NCBI GenBank assembly: GCA_014526335.1
Contig: JACTAT010000115.1
Span: forward strand, 248,001-312,000
Direction of reading: 5' to 3'
Length of the DNA: 64,000 nucleotides
Source: Chrysaora quinquecirrha
Taxonomy: Eukaryota; Cnidaria; Scyphozoa; Semaeostomeae; Pelagiidae
Part shown: positions 24,885 to 36,167 of the stretch, piece by piece
How positions within the stretch are numbered: the first letter of the stretch is position 1
Layout of the letters: every line of letters starts with the position of its first letter
Made by a program: the position numbers and the translations under genes
The notes under the pieces: model-generated
Told to the model about the DNA's origin: nothing
What the model saw: only the letters and a program-made list of their open reading frames with translations
Databases searched by the model: none

Positions 24885-26640
24885 TATATAAATGAGGAAT
24901 ATAATGATTAAAGTAGAAGTCTTTGAAATTTTGCATTAACAGTTGCCAGATTTCGTTATCAAACTCGATCTTTTGAATATATGACCCATGTGCTGTCCAA
25001 ACAAAGAAATAATAGGATGAAAGTCCAGTAACAGCCATTTGTACTTGGCATTGCGTGAAATATTTGTGAGTTTTATTAAGAGAAACAATTCCATCAGTTC
25101 TCTTTAAAATGGAAGATTAACCTCGGGATCAGTTGGATTTGTGTGTCTTATTGAGAAAGGACATTTAACCTCCAAGCAAGAACTTCCACAACAGTCACAT
25201 GTTATGATTCTGTCAGGGCTTCCACCAACATATGGCATGTCTTCAGAAAGAAAAAGACCACATTCTGCTGCCCTAGCATTCTGATGTGTTTCCTTGAAAA
25301 TCTCCTTGAAACAGTTCACTGCATCTGCTTCCATGGATCTTCCATATTTCAGTGCCGGTATTTCTGGATTGATTGAGGCATCACCTGATATGGAATTGAA
25401 TATGCCATCCAGATGTATGCCAATGCTTCCTGTTCTTTTCAAAGAAGCAAGTTTAGTTTTGATACCATGGGCTTTGAAGCTGTAATAACATGTTTTCTAA
25501 AACAAAACCATTTGGGTTCATAGACTGTCCACGTGTCAGAACTTCGATTGATTTACAATTGCCCTTTGTAAATTTCTTCATATTTTGAGCAAAATTATCC
25601 TTACTTTCGATATACTGAAACAGTCGTCCAAGGAATTTAAAGTTTCTTCTGGCTTTTCAACTTTTTTGCAGGTCTTTCTTTTGGCGGGGCTGTAAATAAC
25701 ATATTGTTTGATTCATTACAGATGGCACCCAAAGAAGCAGCCATACTTTCCAGACTTAAGCTGTATGAAAAGCTTGCAATGGGGTTATGGTTTTTCTTTG
25801 GTGAGCAATTAAGCTCTGTCTTCTTTTTCCCATCACTTCTTTTCAACTTCATATCCTTCACTTTCATGTAAGCAACATTTTTGTTGTTTGGAAGCCACTG
25901 ACAAGCTGTTGAAGTGCAGGAGGGGTTGTTCAGACCCATTCTGCTGGCTGCCACAACACGAAAAAGTGCTGCAGCAATGTGGTTACATGTCTGCGACAAA
26001 CCAGCCATGCAAGTACAGTTGGTGCATATGATTTTGCCAGTTTTTTTTGACAAACATATCCAAAACTTATATGGTGCATCATTGATACGCTGGGAGGGTC
26101 TGCAGGTACCCTTCAGAAGACAGTACTTGCTATCACCACAAATGTTATGAAACTCAAGTTTGGATAACCATCCTTGTGAGTAGTAACTATATGCTTTTGA
26201 TGTTTTGTAGTCACTAAGGTCACTGCTGGCAAGCTCATTTGGATGAAAAGCAAGGAAGTTGAATATGTCTGGATACATAGTAACTAGCCAGAACTTCACA
26301 CCATTTTCTTCATCAAGCCAATCTTGTTGTAATCCAGACAGGTCTGGAATCTCATACCCTTCAATGACAAACTTTGATTTGTATTCATTAGCGATTTCAC
26401 GCTTAACTTCTTCAGCGGACTTTACAAGTGGAACGTCATTTTCCACAGCCACAAACACTCTAGCAACCAATTAAGCTTTCTTGCCACTGACTTTTAGCCC
26501 ACGGAGACGCAGAAAGTATTTCAATTCGTCGATCTTCATGCCAGATATCTTGTTTAGATCCCCATCCATATTTTTTACACAGACTGGGCCTAATGCCAGA
26601 CCAAGAATGGCAAGATAACAACAATATTTGTGACTTGCCA
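24885..26640 (-). pseudogene. SAP-SWIM-YqaJ nuclease of ISL2EU element
   Basis: Read right to left, a SAP motif at about 26560-26475 (MKIDELKYFLRLRGLKVSGK) is cut by an in-frame TAA at 26471-26473. The long frame to 25637 contains a SWIM zinc finger, ICTNCTCMAGLSQTCNHIAA (C-x-C-xn-C-x-H). After a frameshift near 25480, the YqaJ exonuclease core has CGLFLSEDMPYVGGSPDRII (Asp) and CLEVKCP (Glu-x-Lys), then YFTQCQVQMAVTGL near 25000. YqaJ-type nucleases are related to lambda exonuclease. In the element it faces the transposase tail to tail. A role in processing transposon ends is a guess. Confidence 0.85.
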
Positions 26641-26830
26641 GAGCCAAGTACTTATATAAGCTTTGAAGAAAGCTGTTCCGAGGATAAAAAGCCACAAAAA
26701 TTTAACTTAATTGAAAATAACAGTGAAATATCAGTGATAAAAAATTTACTGTTTGATAGAGATCCAAAGCTTTCCTTGTTGCGATAACAGAAGTCGAGAA
26801 ATTCTTTAACCCCAAAACTCGGCCCAGGCC

Positions 26831-28866
26831 CCGTTAGAAACAGAGGCCGCAGTTAGTTGAAGTGGTGTATTCATTCCTACATCAGACCGTTTTTTGTAGA
26901 AACAGCAATTACAAACGTATATTGATTTATTGTAGCATCTCATTCCATATCTAAAAATTATAAATTATGTTAATGATTTAAATATTTTAGTAATTGCCAT
27001 TGCCCACCATGCCCCCAATGGCATCGTTTTGGGTAATGTTATTTTGAATAACCTATCTTTTGCACCGCCGTGCACATCAACGTATTTGCAAACTACGACC
27101 ATTTCGTCTTTTTGTGACAGACGAGGAGTAGTACTCTATGAAACAGCAAACATTTTTTGACTTTTAATTTCGTAAATGATTCTTCCCCTGGCAAAATCCC
27201 CAATAATTTTAACACCTGATTTGGCGACCCTGGTGAATACATGGTACTTTGTAAGGGATTAATCTTTTGCTATTAATTCAACAGTTAAGCAGAGGGAATC
27301 GTCTCGCTATAAGAGCAACATGTTGTTTGAAATTGCCATTCTCTTCATTACCATCTCCTGTAAAAGTAATATCTTTGAGTGCAAGGCTTTTAATAATATA
27401 AAGCAAAACTTTGATTATCTCGCTGTTTTAAAGAGTATCTCTTTCTTCTTGAATTCTTGCTTTTCGCCCTGCTCTCTCTCTCTCTCTATGTAGGCTTTCA
27501 GCGCTTCTCTCAGCCACAGAATTGGATCTCCTTTGCTATTGTATTTTAAACAAAAATCAGCTTCTTGTATGCAGCGGAATCACGAATTAAATCCATGAAC
27601 CACTTGAAGAGTCTGGGTGAGAAAAAGAACATTTTCTGTCCACACAGAGTCGGTCTCTTTGTTTGATGTGGACAGAATAAATGATTAGGCTTCAGAAAAA
27701 TTATTAAAGCTTGAAATTGAAGGTAGAAAAGAAAAGAATGATTTTACACGTGTACAGTGTCTATAATTGCACATTTGAGTCGAATTTTAAATTGCAATTT
27801 GGTCTGTTTTCTTGCCTTCTCCCTCAAAATGTAAAGCCAGACATTCTATCCAATATCCAAAATAAAATCAATGAATATCTAGTTTTTTTAGACATGATTC
27901 GTTTTTGCTTATATCCATTAAAGTTCATAATCGCCATTTAAGAGTTTTGGAATCTATCCACATCAAAACCGACAGGCCTGTTCTGTGAGGATAGAAAGAG
28001 TTCATTTTCTCAGTTGGATGCTTTAATTGATTCTATTGACGTTCCCGTTGTATACGTAAATAAGTTATTTGTTCGCTGGCAATAAACTCGGACGTAAGAG
28101 AGCGAAACTCTTCTACAACAAAATGCAATAGAAAAATTTGGTTAGGACCTCGGATGAAATAATCATCGTCATAACTTCTCACCGTCTTCCTCATTTCTCG
28201 TCCTCATTTAATCCAATCGAGTTTTGTTAGACTCTGCCTTGTGTGGACAACGAACACTAGAAAATAAGAGCAAAATTTTATTTTTGAGAGGCATGCACCT
28301 AGTTCACGACGATTTTGAATCATATTTTCAAGGATATATTAATTAATGCGTGGCGGTCTCTAAAGAGGCACTAACAAAAGAGGTACTAACACACACAGGG
28401 TTGGCAGAATTTAGGATCGTATTAGACAAATTCAGTACAGCATAATAAATAATAAAGACACATTTGCTTTAGATTCTCAATTGCCACCAACTTCTTGGTG
28501 GCCAACCCGCCAAAATACCGCCAAAGTAGCCAACCCTTGACATACATACACCGAATGAACAGTTGAGTGGCAAGGACTGATTTTGACTTTGCCTGAACAG
28601 ATATCTTTGCAGCCAATTGTAATGCACATTTAGTAACTATGAAAATCAAGTACTTGCTGACCAGTAACAGCTTTGCTTAATACCAATTTAAAACTATTAG
28701 AGGAACCTTGGCCTGTAGTGATACCAAAAACTGTATAATAATTGCAACCATTAGCTGTACAGATTAGGACCTCCACCTACAGTAAACAAAGTCATAACAA
28801 TGAATTTGTGATGATGATAGCAGTGGTGTTAATTAAAGAGCCTGAAAGATGAATTGTTATTTGGTT
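26831..28866. other. Intergenic DNA, no gene seen
   Basis: The sequence is AT-rich with only short frames, none over 76 codons. A small CT microsatellite lies at about 27472-27488. The missing ATP-binding part of the RecQ-like helicase was looked for here on the - strand and not found. Confidence 0.55.
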
Positions 28867-28949
28867 TCTGTTGGGGATTCTTAGCCCCTCTGATTCTTAA
28901 ATATAGTAAACGAGAACAGACAACGAATAATACACAATCTGTTGCTAGC
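28867..28949 (-). repeat. BEL/Pao LTR-like segment, copy 1
   Basis: This 83-bp segment, written on + as TCTGTTGGGGATTCTTAGCC and onward, recurs at 46987-47069 with four mismatches. Here it directly follows the end of the BEL integrase/DUF5641 frame. At the other place it directly precedes a gag-like frame. That is the arrangement expected of a 3' and a 5' LTR (or LTR end), read on the - strand. Confidence 0.55.
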
Positions 28950-30290
28950 TTCTCATACTCATGGCTTCTCCAGCACCCTGTGTTGTCTCACTGGCTCCAT
29001 CCCCTTTACTCACACCTCTGCCCCCATCACTACTTTCTACATTTCCTATGGCTCCCCCGCTCTTTCTCCTAGCTATTTTTAAAGTAAAAAGTTTTAAAAC
29101 TGAACGATTTAAAGTTTCTGTCTTACCATTCTTTGACTTACGTACTGTGGCTCCTCTTACCACGCCGTCCTTACCAGTTATGAGGTTTTCCACCAATCCC
29201 ATTTTCCAAAGACCTGTCTTCTTTCCTTCATCCTGAATCAACACAACGTGATCAACAGACATGTCAGGTTGCACAGAGTTCTTCTTCTGCTTATGGTGCT
29301 CTCTAAGGTTGATTAAATACTCATGCTTCCACCTCTTTCAGAAATGAGAGAGCTTCCTGCTAAGATACTTAAATCTATTCGTTAGTTTATCATAATCATT
29401 ATAATCATCAGTTACAGAACTATCGATGCTTTCAGCTATTGGAGATAATCTGTGTCCTAGTAGCAGGTGGGATGGGGTCAAGGCTTATTCCAAGTCTTCA
29501 TAATGGTATGTTAGTGGCCTTCAGTTTAGGGTACATTCAATTTCTGTCAAAACTGTAATAAGCTCATCAGAAGTTAACTTAGCATTACCTAAGAGCTTTC
29601 TTGAACATCTCTTCATCGAAGCAATTAATCTTTTAAAGAATCCCCCCATCCAGGCAGCACTCTTTAAATTGAATCTCCAGCATATCCTTTTCAAACTTAA
29701 AAAATTCTGCAGCAGATTAGTTGCACTCAGTTTCTTGATGAACTAGGCAGCTGCTTTGAATGTTTTTACATTATCTAAGACAATAAGGGTGGGTGTGCCC
29801 CTTCTAGCTGAAAAACGTCTTAAACAATTTAAGAAGGTAGCTGCATTTAGATTCTCAACAAGCTCAAGATGAACTGCTCGTGTCACACAGCATGTAAACA
29901 AAGCAATATATGCCTTTTCCATTTTGCCTTATTTGTTTATGTACAAGGGACCTGCAAAGTTCACCCCAACCTTGCTAAAGGGCAGGGCCTGAGAAACTCT
30001 AAAGTTTGGCAAGGGTGCTATTGGGGGTGCTATCTTGATAACCTTCTTGACATACTGTCTACCTTGAGTAACCCAAAAGCGAGATCTTAGTTCTGCTAGA
30101 GTACCTTTCACTTTGCAGTGGAACAATTGATCATGAAAATACAAAATAACCAAATTTTTGAAATGATTATCATTAGGCAGAATAATTGGAAACTTTGCAT
30201 TTATATTCAATTCAGAATATTGCAGTCTTTCTCTGCATATTAAGATGCCTTCTTGATCAACAATGCCTAAGCACAGGTAGCGGGGAAAAG
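28950..30290 (-). pseudogene. BEL/Pao integrase C-terminal region
   Basis: Read right to left, 30210-29929 has FHDQLFHCKVKGTLAELRSR, the integrase zinc-binding type start, and KVGVNFAGPLYI, the first catalytic-Asp region with D replaced by N (usual form G-x-D-x-x-G-P). After stops and frameshifts, 29274-28945 has DHVVLIQDEGKKTGLWKMG, the C-terminal DUF5641 domain of BEL/Pao polyproteins, with RKSKNGKTETLNRSVLKLF. It is the 3' end of the element whose gag and RT lie at 32.0-34.6 kb. The intervening RNase H region is missing. Confidence 0.8.
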
Positions 30291-30299
30291 AGAATATAA

Positions 30300-30877
30300 A
30301 TGGATGTGTAGACTTAGAATAATATAGTGAAACATACCTTCAGTGTTTTTTTTTATTTTTGTTGTATCTCTCTACCACAACCCTTTTCTTCACTGAGTTC
30401 GAACGCACACTGCACTCACTACTCAGTTTGCGTTAGGCCTTTTTGAACGATAAACGGTCCAATCAATATTCGGTCCCAGTCTCTCTGTCAAAAGAGCAAG
30501 AGAGAAGTATAAAAAATAACAAGGTCTGAAGGTTTGCCAAGGCCGATATCACCAGGCCAAACTTCTGCAGCTTCTCATATTGCCCAGCAACCTCTGTTCC
30601 TTGGCCGAATACCCTCAAACCGTCAAACCATCATCCCTCTACGTACACAGGCAGTCTCTCTTCGGTTTTGCCCTGCCTGAAGCCATGAGAATTCAATATT
30701 TCCACGGCTGGTCTCCACTGTTTTCAGTCTCCAGATGATCAATGCCTCCTCTTGGCACGGTCCTGCGCAGCTACGCACTGCGCTGTGCTACGCATCGACT
30801 TTATTTCACACAAGAAACCTACGGAAAGATGGAAAGATCAACAGAAAGGTTTAATTAATGATTACAGTAAAACAGAT
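30300..30877. other. Spacer, no gene recognised
   Basis: Between BEL integrase DNA and the left inverted arm I see no coding domain. The DNA is more GC-rich than its surroundings around 30560-30790. It is probably part of the rearranged element or foreign filler. Confidence 0.4.
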
Positions 30878-32031
30878 AGTTAGTAAGTTAGTAAGTGAAT
30901 AAGTGAGTGAGTGAGTGAGTGACCTCCACCCCACACCAATATGTTCGAATTCTTCGAAACTAAAAAGCGTCTATACATACATGTATTCATACCTACATGC
31001 GTTCCAGGAACACCCTCTCATTATGTCCTTTGGACATAAAAATGAAGTAGAAGACGAAGATCGCAAAAACGAAGCAAAAGATGCTAACTAAATTCGTGAA
31101 AAAATAACCTATGTAAACATTTGCCTTGAAAAACGCTTGACTGGAGAAAGTTTTGCAATTTTGAGTCATCAAAACAGTCAGAGTGGTTGAGGAAAAGTGA
31201 ATCGCAAAAAAGCCTATCTAGCCTGACCAGTATAGCCCGAGAAGAGTGAAAGCGAAGCTACGAAAGCTGGAGTTTAACAAATTTTTGGGAGACGTGGCCG
31301 AGTGACAAGAGTTCTCGGACAGATTCCAGTCAGCAATACACGATGATTCTGAATTGGCTAATGTCGATAAGTTCAAGTATCTGCAAGGCTTTCTGGAAGA
31401 GCCAGCAAGAAGTGTTATTTCAGGACTGCAACTAACGGACGCAGATTATCAATCAGCAATCGAAATCTTGAAAAAAAGGTATGCAAAACCATCTCTTATT
31501 CAAAGGGCTAATATTAACGAAATGTTAAAGCTGCAACCTATCTTCAGTGATAAGAACGTCACTTGTTAAAGATCAATGCATGATAAAATAGAATCACACT
31601 TTAGAAGCTTAGAGGCACTTGGGATAAATAAAAATTCCTATTCGTCAATTGTCATCCCTGTCTTGATGGAGAAACTCCCTGAAGGGATACGATACAACTT
31701 GATGAGATTTGGAAATAACCACCTAGGATGGGATGTCGATGGCCTCATTGTTGCTATGGAAAAAGAGCTGGACGTCAGATAAGTCACGTGCCAATCTTTG
31801 GACAGCAGATCACACAAGATTGTATGGAGAAACAGCCTGATGGTAGATCTCAAAACAACAGTGGGAATTTTCTGTCTTCTGCATTGCTGGCGACAAGAGA
31901 AGAAGAAAAGTGCCTTTTCTGTTACAAGAAGAATCACAAGTCAGAAGAATGTAAAGAAATTGTGAAGCCTGAAGATCGTAAGAACGCTCTTGTAAAGTCT
32001 GGGAAATGTTTTGTTTGTTTAAAAGTAGACT
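30878..32031 (+). repeat. Left arm of 4.1-kb inverted repeat
   Basis: This 1.15-kb segment is the reverse complement of 33861-35022 with only scattered substitutions (I judge above 90% identity). It begins at a GTAAGTTAGTAAGTGAATAA tract plus GAGT repeats and ends in gag after GTTTGTTTAAAAGTAG. It contains BEL gag in + orientation while the rest of the element is on -. The two arms could fold into a long hairpin with a 1.8-kb loop. Confidence 0.9.
31262..32031 (+). pseudogene. BEL/Pao gag, inverted copy
   Basis: Gag here runs from the GEVAE-like region through ELANVDKFKYLQGFLEEPAR (DUF1759 capsid-type domain), then ANINEMLKLQPIFSDKNVTC and a stop. A restarted frame has SHFRSLEALGINKNSYSS, and the knuckle region has CLFCYKKNHKSEECKEIVKP. 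Stops at 31567 and 31780 and a frameshift break it. It matches the - strand gag at 33861-34620 almost base for base, which shows that it came from the same element by inversion or by a second insertion. Confidence 0.85.
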
Positions 32032-33465
32032 GGGCTTATCAGTCCTAATGGATCAAATAAGGTGGCTAGTTTGCTCAGTATTCCAAGCTTGGTGGCGGTT
32101 ACACTCTTGTCGACTGCAGTTGTTTGAACATCGAACTCTAAAGTATCCTTATCACTATCCCACGGGATTCCCAGTATTTTGGTCCTACCTCCATTATCTT
32201 TGTATAGCCCCAAGCTCTCCTTAGCATAACTGTAATCATCTTGCAAGCCTCCTCCTTCTTTCAGACCGACCTCTCTTTCCCTCTCTGCAATTTGCTCTCC
32301 TAGCTCTTTGTCGTTTGTCTTCCATTTCCTCAACCTCCCTCCAACACTCTCTGTTTTGCTTTCTTATATAGGGTGCGTGCTTCTTGCTTATCCTTGCAGC
32401 TGGTTACAAGGTCATCCACAAAGAATCCCTGTATCATATCTCTCACAAATTCTGGATCATCTTCCTGTTATTGCTCCAAGTGATGACATATCACTGCATT
32501 TAGCAAGAATGGTGAGCTAGAAACACCAAACACAACTCGATTGAATTCATAGAAAACTATTTTTCTGGTTCAGAATCATTGACATTTCTTACCTACAGAA
32601 ATCTAAGACAGTCACGGTCTTCTGGGTGGATTTCATTATTCAGAAATGCTTTCTCCACATCACCCACCAGTACTACCTTATTAGTTCTAAACCTCAAGAG
32701 TATGTCAAAGATCAGAGGTGTCAGCGCAGGACCTTTATTCAAGCAATTATTCAATGAGATGCTGGTATTCTTGTCTTTGCAGGAAGCATGATAAACAACC
32801 TGTTTTGTGGTCTTGACATTATCTGTAATAACTGCCTGATGAGGCAAGTAAGAGACCTTGTTATTGGTTTCCAGTTCTGAAACCTCTTCAATAATATTAG
32901 CATCTCTTTGCTCTACAATAATATCATCATACTTCTTGAGAATAGCAGGAGTTTGCTTCAGCTTCTTTAGCTTGCTTCTTAATCACGCCTTACTGTTTAA
33001 ATAGTAAAGAGGTATGGGACCATGTTCGACCTTCCATGGTAATCCAACTGAGTACCTAGAACCTGTAAAAATGATGTTATCAATTACATACTCGTGAACC
33101 TCATCTTTCTCTCTTATACCAAGGGAGTCAAGATCCCAAAGCATATGCAGGCTTTCATCTAACTCTTGGTTCTTTCTAGGTGTAAACTGAGCAATGTGGT
33201 TTACATTAACAACTTTATCTAGAAGCAATCTCTCGCCTTTCATTGGTCCAGAGAGTACCCATCCAAGGGTGGTCTTGACAGCCACAGGCTCTCCAGGCCC
33301 CCCTTTTATAGATTCTCTCTCTTGAAAACTCCAAAGATAATCTGATCCACAAAGGACGTCAACCTCAAGCTCTTCTTTATCCCTGCAAACGTCTGAATCT
33401 ACTTCATATGCTTCAATAGCCACAGACTTTCCCTGAAACAAAGGATCTAAAACAAGGTTATACAC
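32032..33465 (-). pseudogene. BEL/Pao protease-linker and RT
   Basis: Read right to left, 33465-32983 has DVLCGSDYLWSFQERESIKG and AVKTTLGWVLSGPM, the conserved region after the BEL protease. Then 32847-32593 has MPHQAVITD and GDVEKAFLNNEIHPEDRDCL (RT motif A). Then 32333-32032 has KILGIPWDSDKDTLEFDVQ and ATLFDPLGLISPVYF, conserved in BEL/Pao RT C-termini. Stops and frameshifts occur between blocks. Coding sequence ends at the inverted arm boundary near 32031, so the RNase H region has been replaced. Confidence 0.85.
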
Positions 33466-33780
33466 ATCTCTTACAGCTACATCAGCATTACTTTGACCAA
33501 AAGCATTAATTCCTAGCTCTTCCTCTCTCTAAGGTCTTATTCCTGGTTTACCAATGGCCTTCTTACTCACAAAGGATCTCTGTACTCCACTATCAAACAT
33601 TACTCTCATCGTCTTCCCGTTCACTAAGGCCAAGGCTGTTTGGAGGGCAACTTTCTCAGAGCCAGCCGTAGTTCCTACCCAGGACGTAGTGTGGACATTT
33701 AGGGTGGACGCACTAGGTTTAGGCTGCTGCGTTTCCTTAGTTAAAGGAGCTGAGGCAGGCTTACTAACTCCATCGTTTGC

Positions 33781-34620
33781 CTAAGAGCATATGGCAGTAT
33801 GATGTTTACCATTGTATGTCTTACAACGATTCCTACTTCTGCAAGTAAATGACTTACGGCCTACTTTTAAACAAACAAAACATTTCCCAGACTTTACAAG
33901 AGCGTTCTTACGATCTTCAGGCTTCACAATTTCTTTACATTCTTCTGACTTGTGATTCTTCTTGTAACAGAAAAGGCACTTTTCTTCTTCTCTTGTCACA
34001 AGCAATGCAGAAGACAGAAAATTCCCACTGTTGTTTTGAGATCTACCATTAGGCTGTTTCTCCATACAATCTTGTGTGATCTGCTGTCCAAAGATTGGCA
34101 CGTGACTTATCTGACGTCAAGCTCTTTTTCCATAGCAACAATGAGGTCATCGACATTCCATCCTAGGTGGTTATTTCCAAATCTCATCAAGTTGTATCGT
34201 ATCGCTTCAGGGAGTTTCTCCATCAAGACAGGGATGACAATTGACGAATAGGAATTTTTATTTATCCCAAGTGCCTCTAAGCTTCTAAAGTGTGATTCTA
34301 TTTTATCATGCATTGATCTTCAACAAGTGACGTTCTTATCACTGAAGATAGGTTGCAGCTTTAACATTTCGTTAATATTAGCCCTTTGAATAAGAGATGG
34401 TTTTGCATACCTTTTTTTCAAGATTTCGATTGCTGATTGATAATCTGCGTTCGTTAGTTGCAGTCCTGAAATAACACTTCTTGCTGGCTCTTCCAGAAAG
34501 CTTCGCAGATACTTGAACTTATCGACATTAGCCAATTCAGAATCATCGTGTATTGCTGACTGGAATCTGTCCCAGAACTCTTGTCACTCGGCCACCTCTC
34601 CCAAAAATTTGTTTAACTCC
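33781..34620 (-). pseudogene. BEL/Pao gag, original orientation
   Basis: Read right to left, capsid-type blocks (34535-34320, 34313-34107) are followed by the knuckle block 34101-33781 with CLFCYKKNHKSEECKEIVKP, CFVCLKVGRKSFTCRSRNRC and HHTAICS. This copy keeps a second zinc knuckle that the inverted copy lacks, because the inverted arm ends just before it. Stops near 34317 and 34104 break the frame. It is in line with the RT and protease blocks downstream on -. Confidence 0.85.
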
Positions 34621-35022
34621 AGCTTTCGTAGCTTTGCTTTCACTCTTCTCGGGCTATACTGGTCAGGCTAGATAGGCTTTTTTGCTATTCACTTTTCCTC
34701 AACCACTCTGACTGTTTTGATGACTCAAAATTGCAAAACTTTCTCCAGTCAAGCGTTTTTCAAGGCAAATTTGTACATAGGTTATCTTTTCACGAATTTA
34801 GTTAGCATCTTTTGCTTCGTTTTTGCGATCTTCGTCTTCTACTTCATTTTTATGTCCAAAGGACATAATGAGAGGGTGTTCCTGGAACGCATGTAGGTAT
34901 GAATACATGTATGTATAGACGCTTTTTATGTTCGAAGAATTCGAACATATTGGTGTGGGGTGGGGGTCACTCACTCACTCACTCACTCACTCACTTATTC
35001 ACTTACTAACTTACAAACTAAC
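33861..35022 (-). repeat. Right arm of 4.1-kb inverted repeat
   Basis: This is the partner of 30878-32031. The outer edge is a CACT microsatellite plus TTACTAACTTACAAACTAAC at about 35000-35020. The inner edge is CTACTTTTAAACAAACAAAA near 33862. Differences between arms include single substitutions and a short CACT-copy change. Confidence 0.9.
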
Positions 35023-35329
35023 CAACCCTTGAACAATGGAAAACGTGTAACCATAGGGCCATTGTCAAGAATGCCATTTGGACCATCGTCCCGGCCATTG
35101 GTGTGCAATTTGCGGTTAGTTGTTCACAATCACGGCCTGCAAGCACTTTTGTCAATATGGGGTCATGTGACAATTGATTCATCCTTGTTTATACTTCATG
35201 AAACTGGAAAATTGCCACTTTGCTTTGGTAAATGACATTTCACGCATTCTCAACATTTATCAAAGAATTTTGCCAAAGAGCGGCAATTTCAAAACAGTTT
35301 TCAAAAATCGTCATTATTATTATCTCACG

Positions 35330-35620
35330 ATGAAAATCGTCATAATAATAATAATAATGATAATAATAATAATCATCATCATAATGATTACCATCACCAT
35401 CATTGACGGTGTGCAAAATCTAAAGGAACGGCACCACCACCACAATCATCCCTACAACCATCACCACGACCACCCCTATTACCACCACCACAACCAACCC
35501 TACAACCATCACCTCGACCACCCCTATCACCAACAGCACCATCAACCCCTTCAGCACCACAACCACCTCTACCACCACCACTACACCCACCATACAACCA
35601 CAATCACCCCTACCAACCAG
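35330..35620 (+). repeat. Low-complexity ATA/ATC and CACC tracts
   Basis: An AT-rich part (AATAATAATAATAATGATAA) passes into a CACC/ACCACC-rich imperfect repeat. Frames across it give His-rich or Gly/Val-rich peptides on the two strands. These are by-products of the repeat rather than genes. Confidence 0.85.
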
Positions 35621-35644
35621 CATCATGATCATGGTGTTCATCAA

Positions 35645-35724
35645 CATAGTATAGTTAGGCCACATCTGGAGGATTGTGTCCTGTGTAAGTAACTGTGTAT
35701 GGTCACTATATTATATGAAAGACG
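35645..35724 (+). mobile_element. LINE RT C-terminus, left piece
   Basis: The segment reads IVRPHLED, a motif found near the C-terminus of CR1-like LINE reverse transcriptases. After a one-base frame change it reads VWSLYYMKD. The frame stops at 35724 where the TIR element begins and resumes with VQLLEGVQRRATKLV at 42225. It is 5' truncated at the simple repeat. Confidence 0.75.
35718..35724 (+). repeat. Target-site duplication AAAGACG, left
   Basis: AAAGACG lies directly before the left TIR and is repeated perfectly directly after the right TIR (42225-42231). Removing the element and one copy restores the LINE frame, which strongly supports true insertion. Confidence 0.9.
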
Positions 35725-35925
35725 TACCGTGGCTGATTTGGACAACCTAACTTCGTAACTGACTGGTGGCAAGACTGGCGGTCGTGTGTCTTGATGCGCG
35801 GCCGTGCCTTTTAAACTCGCGGCTGCGCGTTTTGAAACACAACTTTCGGTCACGCGGCCGCATGTTTGAGACAAGCCGCCGCGTGTTTCAGATGCGCGGC
35901 CGCGTGTTTGAGAAAATTGTGAGAT
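35725..35925 (+). repeat. Left TIR of rve_4/HECT element
   Basis: The first 35 bases match the right TIR almost perfectly. Beyond that, several GC-rich subrepeats of the type GCGGCCGCGTGTTTGAGA recur about every 20-30 bp, with blocks such as TCTTGATGCGCGGCCGTGCC shared exactly with the right end. The CpG-rich ends contrast sharply with the AT-rich surroundings. Subterminal repeats of this kind are often transposase-binding sites. Confidence 0.9.
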
Positions 35926-36134
35926 CTACAAGTTTTCATTTTTGCTGGTCTGCCATTTGGAACAAGAAAAAATATTCTGTTCCGTAAATTATTGTTGTTA
36001 AAGTCTTCAGACTTCAGTCGCGAGTTTCAGACGTGTGGCCGCCCATCTTCAGCGTAAAAACGTCTTAACTGAAGCATGTGAAAGACAGGTACCGGGCCTA
36101 AAAAGACATTGTATCTTTAAGAGAAATTAATATC

Positions 36135-36167
36135 ATGGAAGAGAGAAATAGCAGAGGATATGAGCAG
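36135..36167 (+). CDS. Possible first exon of the HECT-like gene
   Basis: An ATG opens 11 codons (MEERNSRGYEQ) ending at a GTAGGC donor in phase 0. The downstream exon at 37828 also starts in phase 0 after CTTTCAG. This gives the gene a plausible start inside the element. It is unproven, since such short exons arise by chance. Confidence 0.3.

Larger units (their letters stand above)
23200..26830. mobile_element. ISL2EU-type DNA transposon, broken
   Basis: Two genes converge: a THAP-plus-DDE transposase on + (23226-24792) and a SAP-SWIM-YqaJ nuclease on - (about 24885-26640). This pairing is the known mark of ISL2EU/IS4EU transposons. The outer ends are estimates, because I could not recognise TIRs or a target duplication by eye. 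The left end touches the RecQ-like exon within about 30 bp. Confidence 0.75.

Noticed and set aside
28422..28649. 75-codon frame on -
   Set aside because: No domain similarity and overlapping frames on both strands; likely random.
30902..30922. GAGT repeats as a CRISPR or telomere-like array
   Set aside because: A short 4-bp microsatellite at the edge of an inverted repeat, with no spacers.
31290..31320. tRNA-like word GTGGCCGAGTGACAAG
   Set aside because: It is BEL gag coding sequence (GEVAE region), present in both inverted arms, with no tRNA fold.
35174..35692. 172-codon frame with His-rich region
   Set aside because: Most of it is ATA/ATC and CACC simple repeat; only the last dozen codons (IVRPHLED) are LINE-derived.
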